NCBI GenBank assembly: GCA_013115135.1 | Contig: JABANP010000834.1 | Span: 1 to 15,641, forward strand | Direction: 5' to 3' | DNA from: Perkinsus olseni | Taxonomy: Eukaryota; Perkinsozoa; Perkinsida; Perkinsidae | DNA: 15,641 bases | In this document: positions 14,451 through 15,641 of the stretch, piece after piece | Layout of the letters: each line of letters starts with the position of its first letter | Numbering within the stretch: position 1 is the first letter of the stretch | Translations under genes and position numbers: made by a program | Notes under the pieces: generated by a model | What the model was told of the DNA's origin: nothing | What the model saw: only the letters and a program-made list of their open reading frames with translations | Database searches by the model: none

Positions 14451-15497
14451 CTACATGAGACTAAACCAAAGGCACACACATCGATAAGAGAAACGCTGCA
14501 CTTCCTCTGACTCAGAGTCACTCTCTTCGAGGAGCGACATGAAAGTGCTTGATGCCAACTTCTGTACCTCCGCCAGATCCACATAGACACTCGCGGGGAC
14601 TCTACTCCTCCACGATCCTAGGGCGCAGATCTGTTGGAACGACGACCCGCTCTTCGCCAAGTCCGAGGCTGCACCCCGTCTCAGAGCGTGGCTCCCGAAA
14701 CTCTCGGCGTCAGTGACTCCCATGCCGGAGAGAGTCGAACGGAGTATGAAGAGGAAGGCTCTGTAAGACAGTAAAGGAAACAGCGGGTCACCGTCGAGCA
14801 GTGACGAGCCTCTTCGCTCGAGAAGGGCCTTAGCTGCCTCCACAGGACATGTCAAGGAGTCCGTCTTGCAACAGCAACTTCTCACTTGTTTGTCGCCTGC
14901 AGGTAAATTCTTCCGTCTCGGAAGTACCAGGGTAACCTCCTTAGCCGAATCGTTCACGATTATCTGCCCGACTGAAGCCACCAGGAGCTCCGAAGGGATC
15001 CGCAACAGGAAGTGATAGCCCATTATCGCCGCCAAGGTAAAGTCGATGAGCCCTCTACCGATCGCCCGCTTGACCATGTCTCTGAGCATCTGTATGCTAA
15101 CTCTGGGCTTCTCGGCAAGAGTCTTCCGCGGATTTCGGAGCCTTTCTAAGCCCTGAGCCGTTTGACGAACCGCTATAGTGTCCCACTTCTTGCTCAGGTC
15201 TAGCCACTCGTGCCACTTCCTCAGGTGAGTTAAATAGCACTTTGCCGTATCTTGATTACGGAATGTCGATAGCCATAAACAGACCAAATCCTCGTGCGCT
15301 GGGAGCACGGCGCGGCTGTCGGAGGAGCAGCCCTTTGAAAGGTCGAACGCCGTAACAGCGAAGCGCATGTAGCATCGCAAGCCCGATGCGTACTGCCTCA
15401 GAGAACTCTGGGAGACACGTTTGTATCTCAGTGATCCTACTGCGTCCGCTAGCTTACTCCAGAACGGAGGCCGCTCCTTTCGACGACGCCTGCGTTT
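14451..15497 (-). CDS. Tyrosine recombinase (phage-integrase-type)
   Basis: The enzyme would catalyse DNA strand cutting and rejoining through a covalent 3'-phosphotyrosine link. Numbered from the ATG at 15368 (305 residues), the catalytic set is in order: R123 in LLRIPSELL with E127, K153 in the beta-hairpin, H227 and R230 in HALRRG, W253 in GSW, and Y262 nine residues later in VYVDL. Residues 1 to about 90 look like the helical core-binding domain, and 100 to 270 is the catalytic fold. The tail is acidic and Ser-rich. The frame stays open for 43 codons before that ATG, with helical sequence (SLRQYASGL) and a basic run KRRRRRKERP that could be a nuclear localisation signal, until an in-frame TGA at 15498-15500. 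The true start is therefore uncertain. The catalytic residues are intact and nothing suggests decay in the core. The exact class (Ngaro/PAT, DIRS or Crypton) cannot be told without alignment. Confidence 0.88.
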   Translation of the reverse strand, partial: KRRRRRKERPPFWSKLADAVGSLRYKRVSQSSLRQYASGLRCYMRFAVTAFDLSKGCSSDSRAVLPAHEDLVCLWLSTFRNQDTAKCYLTHLRKWHEWLDLSKKWDTIAVRQTAQGLERLRNPRKTLAEKPRVSIQMLRDMVKRAIGRGLIDFTLAAIMGYHFLLRIPSELLVASVGQIIVNDSAKEVTLVLPRRKNLPAGDKQVRSCCCKTDSLTCPVEAAKALLERRGSSLLDGDPLFPLLSYRAFLFILRSTLSGMGVTDAESFGSHALRRGAASDLAKSGSSFQQICALGSWRSRVPASVYVDLAEVQKLASSTFMSLLEESDSESEEVQRFSYRCVCLWFSLM

Positions 15498-15641
15498 TCA
15501 TCCAACCCGGCACCTGCCTCGGCTGAAGCCCCTCGGCTTCAAGCGTCGTATGTGTCGTGGGCCACGACGGAGGCTCCGACCCCAACCAGACTCGGAACAG
15601 TGTTGTTTAGGTGCCATCTTCAATTGGAGGTGAGACCATAC
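15498..15641 (-). other. Open frame upstream of the recombinase, separated by one TGA
   Basis: On the - strand the same reading frame is open from the window edge to the TGA at 15500-15498. It includes an ATG at 15617 and a strongly basic Arg/Gly-rich stretch of about 39 residues. The frame could be the true N-terminus interrupted by a stop, the end of an upstream element gene, or chance. A 7+1+7 palindrome (15554-15568) and TGAAGCC-CCTC-GGCTTCA (15524-15541) lie in it. Confidence 0.3.
15554..15568. repeat. Odd palindrome, 7+1+7
   Basis: Perfect dyad GTCGTGG-G-CCACGAC. It is the only member of this class to the right of the direct repeats. Confidence 0.9.

Larger units (their letters stand above)
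13660..15641 (-). mobile_element. Partial tyrosine-recombinase element with split direct repeats (3' end)
   Basis: Read on the - strand, the order is recombinase gene, 255-bp repeat (14354-14100), 185-bp segment (14099-13915), 255-bp repeat (13914-13660). This is the order expected at the 3' end of PAT/Ngaro tyrosine-recombinase retrotransposons (gene, B1, A2, B2). The first repeat unit (A1), Gag and reverse transcriptase would then lie beyond the right edge of the window. No reverse transcriptase is visible here, so a Crypton-like DNA element or a cellular recombinase relic beside an unrelated duplication remains possible. The outer repeat abuts the broken ninth tRNA unit. Confidence 0.45.

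Overview
The window is nuclear DNA of a eukaryote, probably a protist. The clearest evidence is a tandem array holding an initiator tRNA-Met with the eukaryotic hallmarks: an A1:U72 end pair, three G:C pairs closing the anticodon stem, and an AUCGAAA T-loop. None of the tRNA genes encodes its 3' CCA. I see no bacterial operons or Shine-Dalgarno-led genes. The lineage cannot be fixed from the sequence. An alveolate is only a guess, based on a Cys-rich reading frame and general compositional feel.

Region 1 (1 to about 6963) has no gene I can name. It holds a few long but unrecognised open frames, including about 265 codons at 2838-3635 and a Cys-rich frame at 5576-6013. Its outstanding property is about 20 short perfect palindromes, each with a single unpaired central base and arms of 7-9 bp, most of them exactly 7+1+7 = 15 bp. 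Their sequences are unrelated to one another, and several overlap in chains. Chance predicts about 0.4 in this length. The region ends with a 30-bp perfect palindrome (6758-6787) and a purine-rich GGAAAG-repeat stretch beside the tRNA array.

Region 2 (about 6964-13660) is a tandem array of eight complete units and one partial unit, with a period of 787 bp. Each unit carries tRNA-iMet(CAT) on +, tRNA-Leu(CAA) on -, tRNA-Val(AAC) on + and tRNA-Gly(TCC) on +. That makes 34 tRNA loci: 9 iMet, 9 Leu, 8 Val and 8 Gly. Several copies are altered: iMet-like genes with anticodon CAC or CGT (the latter truncated), a Leu gene with anticodon TAA, and Gly or Val copies with stem mismatches. The 81-codon frames that recur on the + strand are the antisense of tRNA-Leu plus spacer and are not proteins.

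Region 3 (13660-15641) looks like the 3' end of a mobile element read on the - strand. A tyrosine recombinase gene (about 15497 to 14451) has its catalytic residues in order (R, K, HxxR, W, Y). It is followed by a 255-bp repeat, 185 bp of other sequence, and the same 255-bp repeat again with only two differences. This resembles the B1-A2-B2 end of PAT/Ngaro-type tyrosine-recombinase retrotransposons, whose 5' part would lie beyond the right edge. The outer 255-bp copy directly abuts the broken last tRNA unit, so the element, or a rearrangement involving it, marks the edge of the array.
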